From contig JAGFNK010000183.1 in assembly GCA_025769875.1 (NCBI GenBank), positions 1-64,000 on the forward strand: a DNA stretch of 64,000 bases, written 5' to 3'. Each line of letters starts with the position of its first letter. The first letter of the stretch is position 1. Below are positions 22,032 through 32,101 of this stretch, piece by piece. Position numbers and translations under genes: made by a program. The notes below the pieces were generated by a model. The model ran no database searches and was not told where the DNA came from. It saw only the letters and a program-made list of their open reading frames with translations. This DNA is from Russula earlei. Lineage: Eukaryota; Basidiomycota; Agaricomycetes; Russulales; Russulaceae.

Positions 22032-22462
22032 GGCACTTACTCATCAGGAGGAGCCTTCTTACTCAGCAGCTTACTGAGCATGACTGAGCATGCTCAGTAA
22101 GCACACTCCGACTTCTTACTCATCACTCTATTGTGCTTGATAACAAGGTTATGACTTGTTCCCTATTTAGCAGTTCTCTTGTAGTATATAAGCACTCAAT
22201 AAAGTAGCGGACAGTCCTCAGACTGTCCATTTGTTTATGGCATTCTCTATCCCTGGGATACTCTTTTAAGGACTGTCCCCTTGTGACCATTCTGGCCTCT
22301 TCCCTGTGTACCTGCTCTGACTCTACCAGTAACTATACCTCTTTGGTATTTGTTACTGCTTTGGACTCTACTTCTTGCCCACACCGTCTTGGACGTCTAT
22401 CGACTCGTCTTCAAGCTTACCCCTTGCTCTTGAACTGGATAGTTCAACAGTGAGTCTTGACA
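20591..22462 (+). mobile_element. Solo LTR-C carrying a non-LTR insertion
   Basis: Starts TGTCATGAACC and ends GTGAGTCTTGACA; duplication GACTG (20586-20590 and 22463-22467). Without the inner insertion it is 966 bp. It is older than the copy at 33620, because many CpGs are lost (compare 20701-20760 with 33726-33790). Confidence 0.94.
21135..22025 (+). mobile_element. Non-LTR retrotransposon copy with poly(A) tail
   Basis: About 890 bp ending in GAATAAAACGCTCTCC and a run of 30 A. It is flanked by a 15-bp perfect duplication AGTAAAGGCACTTAC (21120-21134 and 22026-22040, the A shared with the tail). This is the signature of target-primed reverse transcription. No reverse transcriptase is present, so it is a SINE or a truncated LINE. 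The GGTACCTGAGTCCCACA stretch (about 21828) weakly resembles a pol III B box. It is rich in CpG and has an uninterrupted tail, so the insertion is young compared with its surroundings. Confidence 0.9.
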
Positions 22463-23452
22463 GACTGGCAACTGGGCTAGCCTACCCAGATGAGACTTGT
22501 GTTTGCCTTATGTTTGATGACTCATCCTTAGTACTCATGTTTTCCACAAGGTTCCAGCATGTCTTTGCCTCAATCACCTCACCATTCCCTTGAAGGACAC
22601 CATTTGTTATAGTGTCTCCTCTGTATATAAACCTGTCAGTTGATGAGAACAAGCCCTAAGCTTGTTCTCTTGTGAAATATCACTGGAATTCACTTCAGGA
22701 CTGTAGGCTTGCAGGAAATCAAGCAACTGTCTTTGAAAACCTCTCAGATCCTTAAGTCTTCAAACATGAAGACTTATCAACCAACTTTCCTCTCCACAGT
22801 ACACAATTGCCTCAGCATTGTTGTCACCGAGATCCCCAACTTTTGCAAGAACTCTCATTCTCACTCAACTCAGTGTGCATGTCTCACACATGAAACAATT
22901 TGTCAGCAACACCACCCCCAGTCGGTGACAGTATATATAAGCTCAGTACTTTGTGACCAAAGCCCTAAGCTTGGTCTCTTGTAGAATCCAACCTACTCTT
23001 GTCCAACATATTCACCTGCAACCCACTTCACTCCTAATCCTCAAACCACATCCACATCTCCATCTCACCAACTCTTCACACACACCAACCACCATCTACT
23101 CTACCCTATCCCTTTCTTCCCTAAGAGTCTCTCTTCACTCTACTGAGAAGAGCTCTTCTCCTTCAAACCTCTATCTACTCACTTTCTTCTTGCATGTTCA
23201 AGGTCTCTGACAGACTTGAATGCATATAGCTAGTGGAACCAGCCCTAGTCTATCCCATTACAAACTTACCCTAGCTTCTCAACAGACCAAGTCATATTAG
23301 GAAGGGTCTATTGGCCATAACCTGTTTAGCATAAAACACTGCTGCAGGGATCTTTACTCTTTACTATGGGAACCAGCCTGATTCTTTGAACACACTCCTA
23401 CTATTAAACTCATCTTCAGGCCTGAGAACTGACATGGCTAGTTACCATGACA

Positions 23453-23656
23453 TCAGTCATGCTCAGTAAGCTGCTGAGTAAGGAGGTCCTAGCTGATGAG
23501 TAAGGGCCTCTAATATGGTCTTTTACTGTTAGATAGGTTGTCACCAAGTAGGGCTTGTTGTATGTTGATTGTGCCTAGAATCAATCATGCCACAATGTGT
23601 GTGCAATATTGTGGACACCTCTACTCACCCCTTTTTGGCCATGTGAACAGGGTGGC
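23453..23656 (-). repeat. LTR-C-like element, middle part of outermost nest
   Basis: Continuation of the reversed LTR-C-like copy from 8869. It contains GTAGGGCTTGTTGTATG and the GGACACCTCTACTCACCCC block. Interrupted at 23657 by LTR-B and continued at 24491-24561 (CACCATTGAGCC..., ending GAAATGGTTCAT). Confidence 0.8.
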
Positions 23657-24490
23657 TGTTGTGAACCAAGGCCAAGACATGGCCACAAATTATTCTATTT
23701 TGCTCAAAGTAGCCTTTTTCACTTTGCATCATCTATCCACTTCTATTTCTGTTGACCACTCCTTTCTACAAGCATAGAACACAAGCCAAATCATCCTCCA
23801 AGTCTCTGTGGCTCACTCAGACACCCTCCTCCCTAATTGGGTAACCCACCCTGTACTAGCCACATGGCCCCTCAGCCACCAAGTACCAAAACACTGGCAG
23901 GACTCCAGGATCTTCCAGAATGATCCATATGATGTCATAAAGCTCCACTGACATCATGGCTGACTGAGCAAATCCACTATGACCTCATATGCTCACTAAG
24001 CACTCCACAAGTGATATCATTATGATGTCATTGCTCCACAGTCTCCCTAATCATCCTGAGTCACCTCTAGGTCTGACACAACAAGTTTATGCCCCTTGAA
24101 TCTGATTGGAGTGGTACAAAGAGTCTGAGTTATTTTCTGTAGTTTGTACTCAGACTTGTAACTAGTATATAAGCCCCAATGTAGCATGGCAGTCATCAGA
24201 CTGTCCATTTGTGATACTCTCATCTTCCAGACTACTCCTTGTGACCACTCTGTCTAAACACTCCTCTCACTCCCAAGGTACTCTTTTATGACTGCCTTGT
24301 TTAAAGCCCTCTTGTCACTCTGGCCTCAAGCATTCACCTCTGCCTCTTGCAACCTGTACCAGTCCCCATCTGGTACCTCTTCGTTGTTTGGCTCATCCTG
24401 TTGCTCAACACATTACTCAATGCCTATCATCTGTTCTGACCCTTGCCCACCTGCTCATGAGTCCTAAGTGATCAGCAGTATGTGTCTTGA
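23657..24490 (+). mobile_element. Solo LTR-B (834 bp)
   Basis: Starts TGTTGTGAACCAAGG and ends TATGTGTCTTGACA. The flanking 5-mers GTGGC (23652-23656) and GCAGC (24491-24495) differ only as expected if an original GCGGC lost its CpG on opposite strands. A palindrome GATATCATTATGATGTC, the decayed form of the LTR-B dyad, lies near 24014. Confidence 0.9.
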
Positions 24491-24561
24491 CAGCAGCACC
24501 ATTGAGCCTAGGTTTCCTCTAATAGGGAAGGGTCCTTCAAGGGCCCTCTCTGTGAAATGGT

Positions 24562-24901
24562 TCATAATGTTTCTTCTATGGTTATTAGAGTTAGTCTAAT
24601 AACATGTTCTATGGCCTATAGTATCTTCTTTAAACTTCAATATAGGGACTTTAGGGTTGTCCTAAAGTGTCCTCAGAAGGCCTTCAATGTTGTCCTTTAA
24701 TGCTAGATAGTGTGCCAGCAAGTAGGGCTTGCTGTATGCTGATTGTGCCTAGAATCAATTGCACAACAATGCATGCATGATATTGTGGACACCTCTGCTA
24801 ACCCCTTTTGACCATGTGAACAGGGTGCCACCATAGAGACCCCCTTTCCTCTAGTATGGAAGGGTCCTTCAAGGGCCCTCTCTGGAAAGTGGTTCATGAC
24901 A
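24562..24901 (-). repeat. Second decayed LTR-C-like copy, reverse
   Basis: Runs from TTTCTTCTATGGTTATTAGAG to GGTTCATGACA with the same block order as 625-1006. It directly follows the previous copy. Confidence 0.75.
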
Positions 24902-24979
24902 ATAAGTGGGTACTCTGTAAAACTTTCCATGTATATCATTAGATGATATTGCTTACTCTAAATAATAATATGTCATTAC

Positions 24980-25917
24980 TGTTAGGATTCTTGTGTTCTT
25001 GTCTGCTTACCTATGCTTTGGTGACTCATCCCTGCTTACTGTTGCTTACTCATCCCTGCTTACTGTTGCTTAGTGATTCGCTTACTGATTGCTTACTGGC
25101 TCACTGACTGATTGCTTATTCATTGCTTACTTCTTGATGACAGATACTAGGAAAGAATGACTCATGTGTGAGTCATGTCTGACACTCTCAAATTGGGCTT
25201 TACATTTTCAGATACTACTGGTTCTCAGCTCTCTGCTTTCTTTCCAAGTCTCATATGAATCAGATCAGCCATTATCGAGATATCGTATAAATACTCAGAC
25301 ATACCAAGAGTCAAGCCTTATGCTCAACTTACTCTCTTACAAGAAATAACTATCTTGTCAAAATCTCTAAAACAAACAAAGTCATCGCTCTTAGTGAAAG
25401 AGGTGTTGAACCAGAACCAGAACGGATCAAAGAAGGTGAAGACCTTCATACAAGGTTCAAGATCCACTCATAGATGTTATGTGTTAGACAGAACATTAGC
25501 ATATGCACTTATGGCAATAGGGTTATGCATACTATGCTATCTATCACAAGATGCAACCTTATGCTGCATCTAGAATGTTTCCACATCATGTGTCACTGAG
25601 TGCGTGATATAGTGGACACCTGTAGTCACCTCTTTTGGACTTAGGAACAGCCCTGGGTCATAGAGGTATAAATACCATACATGTAGACAAGTATACACAT
25701 TGCTCTACCCCCCAATATCACTTGAGCATTAGCACAACCTCTAAGGTGGGTTGCTTGGCCTGTAGCTGTGCTCTATGCTGCGCAACAAGAGGCCCTTCTC
25801 ATCTCCTACATCTACTCTTCCTGAGATAATATCAAAGGATTCAAAGTCTAGTGCTTGAACTATATCAAGCAACTCTTTCACTAAAAAGTCAGTAATAAGA
25901 TCTATCAGATCTTAACA
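24980..25917 (+). mobile_element. Solo LTR-H (938 bp)
   Basis: Starts TGTTAGGATTCTTGTG and ends CAGATCTTAACA; perfect duplication ATTAC (24975-24979 and 25918-25922). Contains short tandem copies of CTGCTTACTGTTGCTTA (25030-25110). No internal coding domain. The end matches 7236-7373 in reverse. Confidence 0.92.
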
Positions 25918-26251
25918 ATTACAAAGCTATGGTGCAGAGCTTTTAAACAAGCCTTCTATGGGTGGCCAGGAACTGCAAATATTACACTTTTCAATTTCTA
26001 CAGCCTTCTACAACATACTTTGAGCCTTTAAATTTAAACCCTATGTCTTTTTTACTCTTTTATATCTGCTCATAAATTTTATATATTTTTATTCAAAGTT
26101 GTTGAGCTCTTGGACAATGACCGAAGTCAAAGGGCAAAAGTTCATGATGTGCAAATCTTTGTAACAGCTGGTCACAGTCCAGTTTCAGTCTCCACTGCAA
26201 CAGAGGGGCAATTGCAACAGCAAGAGGCAATTTGCAGGATTACATGTCTGA
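25918..26251. other. Short AT-rich spacer without a gene
   Basis: Not matched to any repeat in the window. It contains T-rich sequence (26030-26090) and no usable ORF. It may be original chromosome between insertions. Confidence 0.5.
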
Positions 26252-26597
26252 TGTTACGAATCAAGGCCAGGTCCTGGCCGTAGATTGTCCTATTTCACTC
26301 AAGAGAGACCTCTCTCACTTTGCATTGCCGACTCCCTTCCATTTTCTGGGCTATCCCTCCTGCAGTACAAGATATCGCTATTGCAAAGGCACTATAACAT
26401 GACCAGGCACCCGTTTCCTAATCGGGTAATCATCGCGTGGCAGCCACATGGCCACCCAGCCACCAAGGACCCAAAACAGTGGCACAAACTCTTAAAAACT
26501 GTTGCATAAATCATCTGATGTCATCAAGGCTCCAATGACATCATGGCTGACTGAGCGACTCCACAGTGACCTCATAGGCTCACTAAGCGCTCCACAG

Positions 26598-26616
26598 TGA
26601 CATCATAATGATGTCA
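26598..26616. promoter_or_regulatory. CRE-like dyad in LTR-B promoter
   Basis: TGACATCATAATGATGTCA has perfect 9-bp arms around one central base and lies about 140 bp upstream of the TATA box. Each arm resembles the TGACRTCA site of bZIP factors. It is present in the copies near 37291 and 38962 and, in decayed form, at 24014 and 8610. Binding is inferred only from the shape of the site. Confidence 0.45.
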
Positions 26617-26752
26617 TCGCTCCACAATGATCAGTAATGCGCTCAGTAAGCCTGAAACTTGACACAAGCAAGTTTATGCCTCTGTAGTCCTATTGGATGG
26701 TACCAAAGAGTCTAGAATAGTCCCAGTTCTTTGTAATCGACCCTGTACACTG

Positions 26753-26760
26753 TATATAAG
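26753..26760 (+). promoter_or_regulatory. TATA box of LTR-B
   Basis: TATATAAG followed by CCCCAATGAAGC. The same box is at about 37442 in the 3' LTR and, reversed, near 38815. Confidence 0.55.
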
Positions 26761-27536
26761 CCCCAATGAAGCATGGCAGTCGTCAGACTGTCCATTTGTG
26801 ATACTCTCATCCTCCTGGGTACTCCCCCACGACCGCTCAGTTTAAAGTCTACTCTCGTCTTCAAGGTACTCTTCAACGACCGCCTTGTTTAAAGCCCCCT
26901 CGCTACACTGGCCTCTAGTCTTCGCCTTTGTCTCTTGCAACATCTACCAGTCCCCATCTGGTACCTCCTCGTCATTTGGCTCGTCCTCCTGTTCAACGCC
27001 ACCTTCACCATGTACCATCTGTTCCAACCCTTGCCCACCTGCTCCTGAGTCCTTAGTGATCAGCAGTATGTGTCTTGACATCTGGACAGTCTCTCATCAT
27101 CCCTGTATTGACCAGCCAACGCTCAAGTGTCCACTCCTAACTCCCCCACTTTGGTTAACACCTCCTTGCGCCTCCCTTCTCCCCTGCAACCTACCCCACG
27201 CACTGCCCTTCGCATCCTCACTGATGATATTGACCCAGTTGACACATCCTCGCCTCTCAGCATCTTGTACTCCCCAACAGCCCCACCATCGTCTCCCAGC
27301 ATTCCCCAGCCTATTCCAGGTGACTTTGTCCCTGTCGGCACTCCCCCTCCAGCGCAGAATGAGCAGCAGCAAGCGGACCATCCTCCCTTGCCTGAAGGCT
27401 TCCTTGATCGCCCTCCTTGCACAGCATTCCAGTTCCACCCTCATCAGTACTTCATCCTTCCCACCACTAATCGTTCTCGCAAGCAGTGGCGTCCCCTCCA
27501 CAACTTAAACCATCAAGATTATCTGGGACACATCCC

Positions 27537-28498
27537 TGTCAGAACTCACTGTTGAACTATCCAGTTCAAGAGCGAGGGATAAACTCGAAGACGAGTTGAT
27601 AGATGTCTAAGACGGCATGGGCAAGAAGTAGAGTCCAGAGTAGTAACAGATACCAGAGAGGTATTGTTACTGTGAGAGTCGAGCAGTCATGCAGAGGAGA
27701 GGCCAGGATAGTCACAAGGGGACGGTCCTTAAAGGAGTATCCCAGGGATGGAGAGTGCCGTAAACAAATGGACAGTCTGAGGACTGTCCACTACTTTATT
27801 GAGCGCTTATATACTACAAGAGAACTGCTAAATAGGGAACAATTCATAACCTTGTTATCAAGCACAATAGAGTGATGAGTAAGAAGTCAAAGTGCACTTA
27901 CTGAGCATGCTCAGTCATGCTCAGTAAGCTGCTGAGTAAGAAGGCTTCTCCTGATGAGTAAGAGCTTTCATTGTCCACGTGTTCACTGCTTTAGTGCACA
28001 TGCAAGCACCTGATTCATTTTCCGTTAGTTAGTTTAGGGCCGGTCATTTGAGGACTTGTAGTTTGGTTAGGGAGTAGTGTTATCTTATAAGGCCCTTATA
28101 TAGTTCTATTAGGGTCCTTAGAGTCGACCCTAATACTTCTATTAAGGTCCTTAGTATTGCCTTATAGTTCGTTCTATAGTTATTAGAGTTGGTCTAATAA
28201 CACGTTGTAGGGCCTTTGATACTAGGTTAGTGCCTATTGTAGAACTCCTAGAGTTGTTCCAAAGGGTCCTTAGGAAGGCCCTAATACTGTCCTTTGTTGC
28301 TAGAAGGGTTGCTTTTAAGTGGGGCTTGCTGTATGTCGATTGTGCTGAGAATCATTTGCGCAACAATGCACATGCGATATTGTGGACACCTCTACTCACC
28401 CCTTTTGCTCATGTGAACAGGGTGACACCATAGAGGCTGGGTTTCCTCCTATAAGGAAGGGTCCTTCAAGGGCCCTCTCCGGAGAATGGCTCATGACA
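27537..28498 (-). mobile_element. Solo LTR-C, reverse, in ORF-A
   Basis: 962 bp; starts TGTCAGAACTCACTGTTGAAC and ends GAATGGCTCATGACA; perfect duplication ATCCC (27532-27536 and 28499-28503). Removing it restores the ORF-A frame. Palindrome copy at 27901-27914. Confidence 0.95.
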
Positions 28499-28957
28499 AT
28501 CCCTACCTCAGACCAGTTGAGTTGTCACGCCTTCACAGACACCTACACCACCGCCTTTTGTGCATGCATCATCCACACTTTTGCTGTGGAACCCTCCAAC
28601 ACTGCCCTTGCCACCCAGTACAACCTCACCCCCTTCGACATCTGCTCCAACGTCGGGATATACGCCCCGGACGCTGACTTTCCCCTTGGACGCATCGCAT
28701 ATATCTTTAACACCTCTTTGTTTAGGAAACTACTTACCTTGCCTGCTATTTACTGCCCTGCTTACAAGGGCTCGTTTTGCTTATCTATCGTACACGACTT
28801 CTTGGACGGACGTCTCGCTTTCGCATACGGCTACTTACACTTTGAAGAGAACAGTAACCGCATGTCCCTACGTCATTACTCGACTTATTCAGTCGATACC
28901 ATATGATTCAACCCACAGCTACTTCGCTTTTGCTTTACGCCTCGCATTCCCCCCAAC

Positions 28958-28978
28958 CCTCTCGAAATAATCGAGAGG
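28958..28978 (+). other. Hairpin 1 near the end of ORF-A
   Basis: Perfect 8-bp arms CCTCTCGA and TCGAGAGG around the 5-nt loop AATAA. It lies inside the last codons of ORF-A. Confidence 0.5.
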
Positions 28979-29008
28979 TACCACCTCGAAACCATAGATC
29001 TTGCGCAC

Positions 29009-29029
29009 GGTTCTTAAAAAGTAAGAACC
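29009..29029 (+). other. Hairpin 2 over the ORF-A stop
   Basis: Perfect 8-bp arms GGTTCTTA and TAAGAACC around the 5-nt loop AAAAG. The ORF-A stop codon (29015-29017) lies at the top of the left arm. Two AATAAA signals follow (29045-29061). Confidence 0.5.
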
Positions 29030-29061
29030 ACCCTTGTAACGCCTCAATAAAGATCAAATAA

Positions 29062-30587
29062 AGATCCTTTTTTGCTTTAACTAAAGTGCCACGAGAATAT
29101 GCCCTAGAAGAAGACGAAGAAGAAGATGCTATCACTCGACACGTCTTAAGCTTAAATCATTATCGAACTTGGGCCTCCACCGCATTCCCTGTCACCACCT
29201 TAACCAACCTACATGATGTACCAGGGATAGAACCATCCCACGAAGACTTTCCTCACCTCATTGTCAAAGAATTCCTTGAAGTCTTACCATTTGGACAACT
29301 CCTAAGCCACGACGAACACGCATTATATCTTGAAACCCTTAGTCGACTCCTGCCACCAGCACGACAACAACTATTATATTGGCAACTTGCTCAAGCAAAG
29401 AACATCCAAGGACAACCAGTCGATTATCAATCCCTGCACTCCAGCGAATTGAACCTTTGGACCAGGATCATCCAGCCACGTCACCATCTCATTGTTAACT
29501 CTTTAAGGATAGGGTATTGCCTGTTTTACCTGGCTTGGACATACATCAGCTACTATCATCTCACTGTCCAGTTCTACCACCTACACCTCAACAGAATACA
29601 AAGGGAAAATCAATCTTACGTCCAACTTGCTGTTGTACCAGGAATACACAACACCTTTGATTGGGAAACTAACTCTTGGCTATACAACGCAGACTACAAT
29701 CAACCTTTGGCAATTACCAGCCCAGACGCCTCATATACTGGTCCCCCCGCGTACTATTCTGTCCCAGCAATCCTAGAAGCCTCGAGTCTTGCCCCTCGAC
29801 CCCTCACACCGATTCAAACCACTGTCCCAACTAGCCAAGAACGTTGGTCTGCCAGCACAGAAGATACTGAATCAAATCCGTGGACAGCAAGGTGTAACTG
29901 CAAAACAGAGTATTGCACATGCAACTTTCGACCAGATACACCTCCTACTCCTGACGGAATTACCTTGTGGACGCCAGGCGATTACCACCTCCCCATTCGA
30001 TAAATCTGGCTCCTCGACACAGGAGACGCGCGTCATCCCAACGACCCCCTGAGAGAGAAACAATTCCCAACGCAAGAGGATTTCTTGTTGAAAGACCATT
30101 ACCTCCTACCCCTCCTGATGCCTACTTACCCTTGTTTACCAATCGTATTCCTACCCCTGTTGTACCTACCCAACCCTTTGCATCACCCCTCGTTGAATCC
30201 CCTGATAGTGCCGATCTTAGGAATACTGATTTACACTGCTACTTACCAGAACAATCCTTCTTAGCATTAAACCTACCTATGCATTCAAGGAGAGAGTTAA
30301 TTGAATTCAAGAGTTATTGTACCCAAGCTTGGCATCAACGACTGACACACTTTATAGTTTACAAACACCCCACCAAGGAAATAAGTGACTTTGCCATCTC
30401 TCCAGCGGAATTTGAAGGATATCTGTGGAAAACCCGAGTAGTTCTAACACAAAGCAGCATCACTGAAGAATATTCCCAAATCCAATTAAGAAGACACCAA
30501 GGAAGACCCGATACCATTCGACTAAAACCAGCCTACACCATTGCATATCCTTGGAACAACGGCCATTGGACTATAACAGTTGTCTAG
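29062..30587 (+). pseudogene. Gypsy B ORF-BC, unknown protein directly before gag
   Basis: The frame is open from 29062 to a TAA at 30001-30003 and, shifted by one base near 29967-30003, continues to a TAG at 30585-30587; together about 508 codons. No ATG is found near the start, and GTG at 29086 is the first plausible position. It opens with an acidic stretch (EEDEEEDA), has a hydrophobic aromatic segment around FYLAWTYISYYHL, a Cys-rich patch CNCKTEYCTCNF before the shift and a Pro-rich segment after it. The stop is only 7 nt before the gag ATG (30595). No family is recognised. The open frame extends far beyond chance, so it was selected at some point. Confidence 0.65.
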
Positions 30588-30594
30588 ACCTATG

Positions 30595-32101
30595 AGCACT
30601 AGGAGAGACATCACTGACGAAGAAGAAAATCTAATCCCACTCCTATTTGAAGGCCTCAGTTACGACACTCAAGATCACTGTTACCGAGGGAAATTTGCGG
30701 GTGTATCTATTATCAACCACAGAAATCTTTCTGACACTTGGTTATACGAAGACGACAACGACAAAGTTACCACTGAGCAACTTAAAGCAGCAGCCCCAGG
30801 AGTGGAAAACGTTCAAGAATTCAACCCCTACAATTTCACAGGTCTCTTCCTAGATAAACCAGTCAAGTGGAGTCGTTCTAGAAGATATTGGGTTTACTAC
30901 AACAACAAAGAAGTCGATTTCACGGCTAGAGCAACACAAGAAGTTACCGCTGTTCTAGGCACTGCACCAAGCGTTCGAAGCGCTACTCCAGGACCCTCCA
31001 CCTGTCGAAATACTCAACAACCCACTCCACATACAGTTAGCAGTGTACCACAAACAATTCCCTGAACACTCACTCCAACTAGAATCCAGTTACAAGGTCC
31101 AGCTCCACCAATTGTTACAGTCGCAACAACTCAGAACCCTACAATGTCAAGCAACCCACGTCTTGTCGGAACTGCACCAGAACCCTTTGATGGAAAGGCT
31201 GATAATGCAGAAGCCTTTTGGGCAGCTTTGGCCAATTATTACTACATCAATGGCGACTCCTTTACAGATGAAAGCAAGAAAGTCGCCGCTGCACTAACCC
31301 ACTTTAAAGTAGGAACACCCACCAGAGCGTGGGCTAGAGAACAGACCACTAAGGCTATGGCTCATACAATAGCAGACTATGGATCATGGGACGATTTCAA
31401 GAAAGCCTTTGCCAATCACTTTATCCCTGCAGAAGCAGAATTAGCCTCCGCTAACACCATGCACACCTATTACCAAGGGAAACTACCATTTAATGAATGG
31501 TATCAGAAATGGTCACACCACGCATCACGAGCTACCACCGATGAAAGAACAAAGATGTACGCATTCAGGAAGAACATTAACCCAGCCCTACATCAGAAAA
31601 ATACTAGGGATCACACCGACACCAACTACACTTGCAGCCCTTGTCAAAGCAGCAAGAGAATTTGACAACCTTTTCCACCTATACAACTCTACTGCTTTTC
31701 GAGGAGGACGCTCTGTGCGTGCCCGGGGATTAAACACTCAAGGATCGGACAATCCGTTGGAAATTAACTTGTACCAAGGAGAACCTAACGAACGACCCTG
31801 GGAATCTAGAAGTGAAAGAAAACCCCTCACAGATGCAGAGAAAGAATTTCGATGGAAGAACAACCTCTGTTACTACTGTGGAAAGAAGAACCATATGGCA
31901 AATCAATGTAGAGCAAAGAAAGCAGCCCAAGGACGTCAACGACAAGGATCTCGCCCCCAAACAGTCAGAGCTACAACCATCCAGGATGAAAACATCGAAC
32001 CTGCACAAGAAGAACCTATTCCTGTTGCATCATTGACAACTTGGAGAGAAACACTTGCAGACTCAATCCTCCGCCCAAGATCTGCTCCTATGGATTTTTA
32101 A
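30595..32101 (+). pseudogene. gag: Gypsy B gag (frameshifted)
   Basis: ATG at 30595 starts a frame that passes one TGA (31063-31065), resumes directly, and carries the retrotransposon Gag core (PEPFDGKADNAEAFWAAL, WARE, FANHFIPAE; 31144-31590). A one-base shift near 31595 moves it to the frame ending TAA at 32099-32101. That part holds one CCHC zinc knuckle (CYYCGKKNHMANQC, about 31867-31908) in a basic region. The N-terminal 155 codons form a separate acidic domain. Capsid/nucleocapsid precursor in an intact copy. Confidence 0.85.

Larger units (their letters stand above)
9216..22930 (+). mobile_element. Gypsy A: full-length chromovirus, heavily nested, dead
   Basis: Matching 494-bp LTRs (5' at 9216-9709; 3' at 20560-22930 after removing an insertion) are flanked by the perfect duplication GTATA (9211-9215 and 22931-22935). 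The order gag, protease, RT, RNase H, integrase, chromodomain shows Ty3/gypsy, chromovirus type. A third ORF lies between pol and the 3' LTR. Inside sit a reversed LTR-D (with an LTR-C and an LTR-E in it), another LTR-E, a hAT-like element, and an LTR-C carrying a non-LTR insertion. All coding regions have stops or frameshifts. The polypurine tract before the 3' LTR is around AACAAGGGGGTGA (20547-20559). Confidence 0.96.
20560..22930 (+). repeat. Gypsy A 3' LTR, split by LTR-C
   Basis: 20560-20590 plus 22468-22930 gives 494 bp after removal of LTR-C and one GACTG, equal in length to the 5' LTR. It ends GTCGGTGACA, followed by the GTATA duplication. Confidence 0.94.
8870..23452 (+). mobile_element. 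Solo LTR-D (863 bp) split by Gypsy A
   Basis: The LTR starts TGTTACACC at 8870 and ends TTACCATGACA at 23452, with duplication TCAGT on both sides (8865-8869 and 23453-23457). Gypsy A (9216-22930 plus its 5-bp duplication) sits inside it, just at its TATATATAAG box. Removing Gypsy A leaves 863 bp, close to the about 876 bp of the reversed LTR-D copy at 12623-14987. Confidence 0.92.
26252..27080 (+). repeat. Gypsy B 5' LTR (829 bp)
   Basis: Starts TGTTACGAATCAAGG and ends TGTGTCTTGACA. It contains a 19-bp dyad (26598-26616) and a TATA box TATATAAG (26753-26760). Differences from the 3' LTR are mainly C/T and G/A transitions. Confidence 0.95.
27127..29017 (+). pseudogene. Gypsy B ORF-A, unknown protein upstream of gag
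   Basis: After removing the reversed LTR-C (27537-28498 and one ATCCC) the segments 27127-27536 and 28504-29017 join in one frame of 308 codons with a single in-frame TGA (28904-28906) and stop TAA (29015-29017). No ATG occurs near its start; the first candidate codon is GTG at 27127. The N-terminal 120 residues are Pro/Ser-rich. The second half is ordered-looking, with aromatic segments (FDICSNVGIYAPDADFPLG, FLDGRLAFAYGYLHFEE). I recognise no family. It sits 46 bp after the 5' LTR, where chromoviruses usually have only a leader. Confidence 0.65.
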
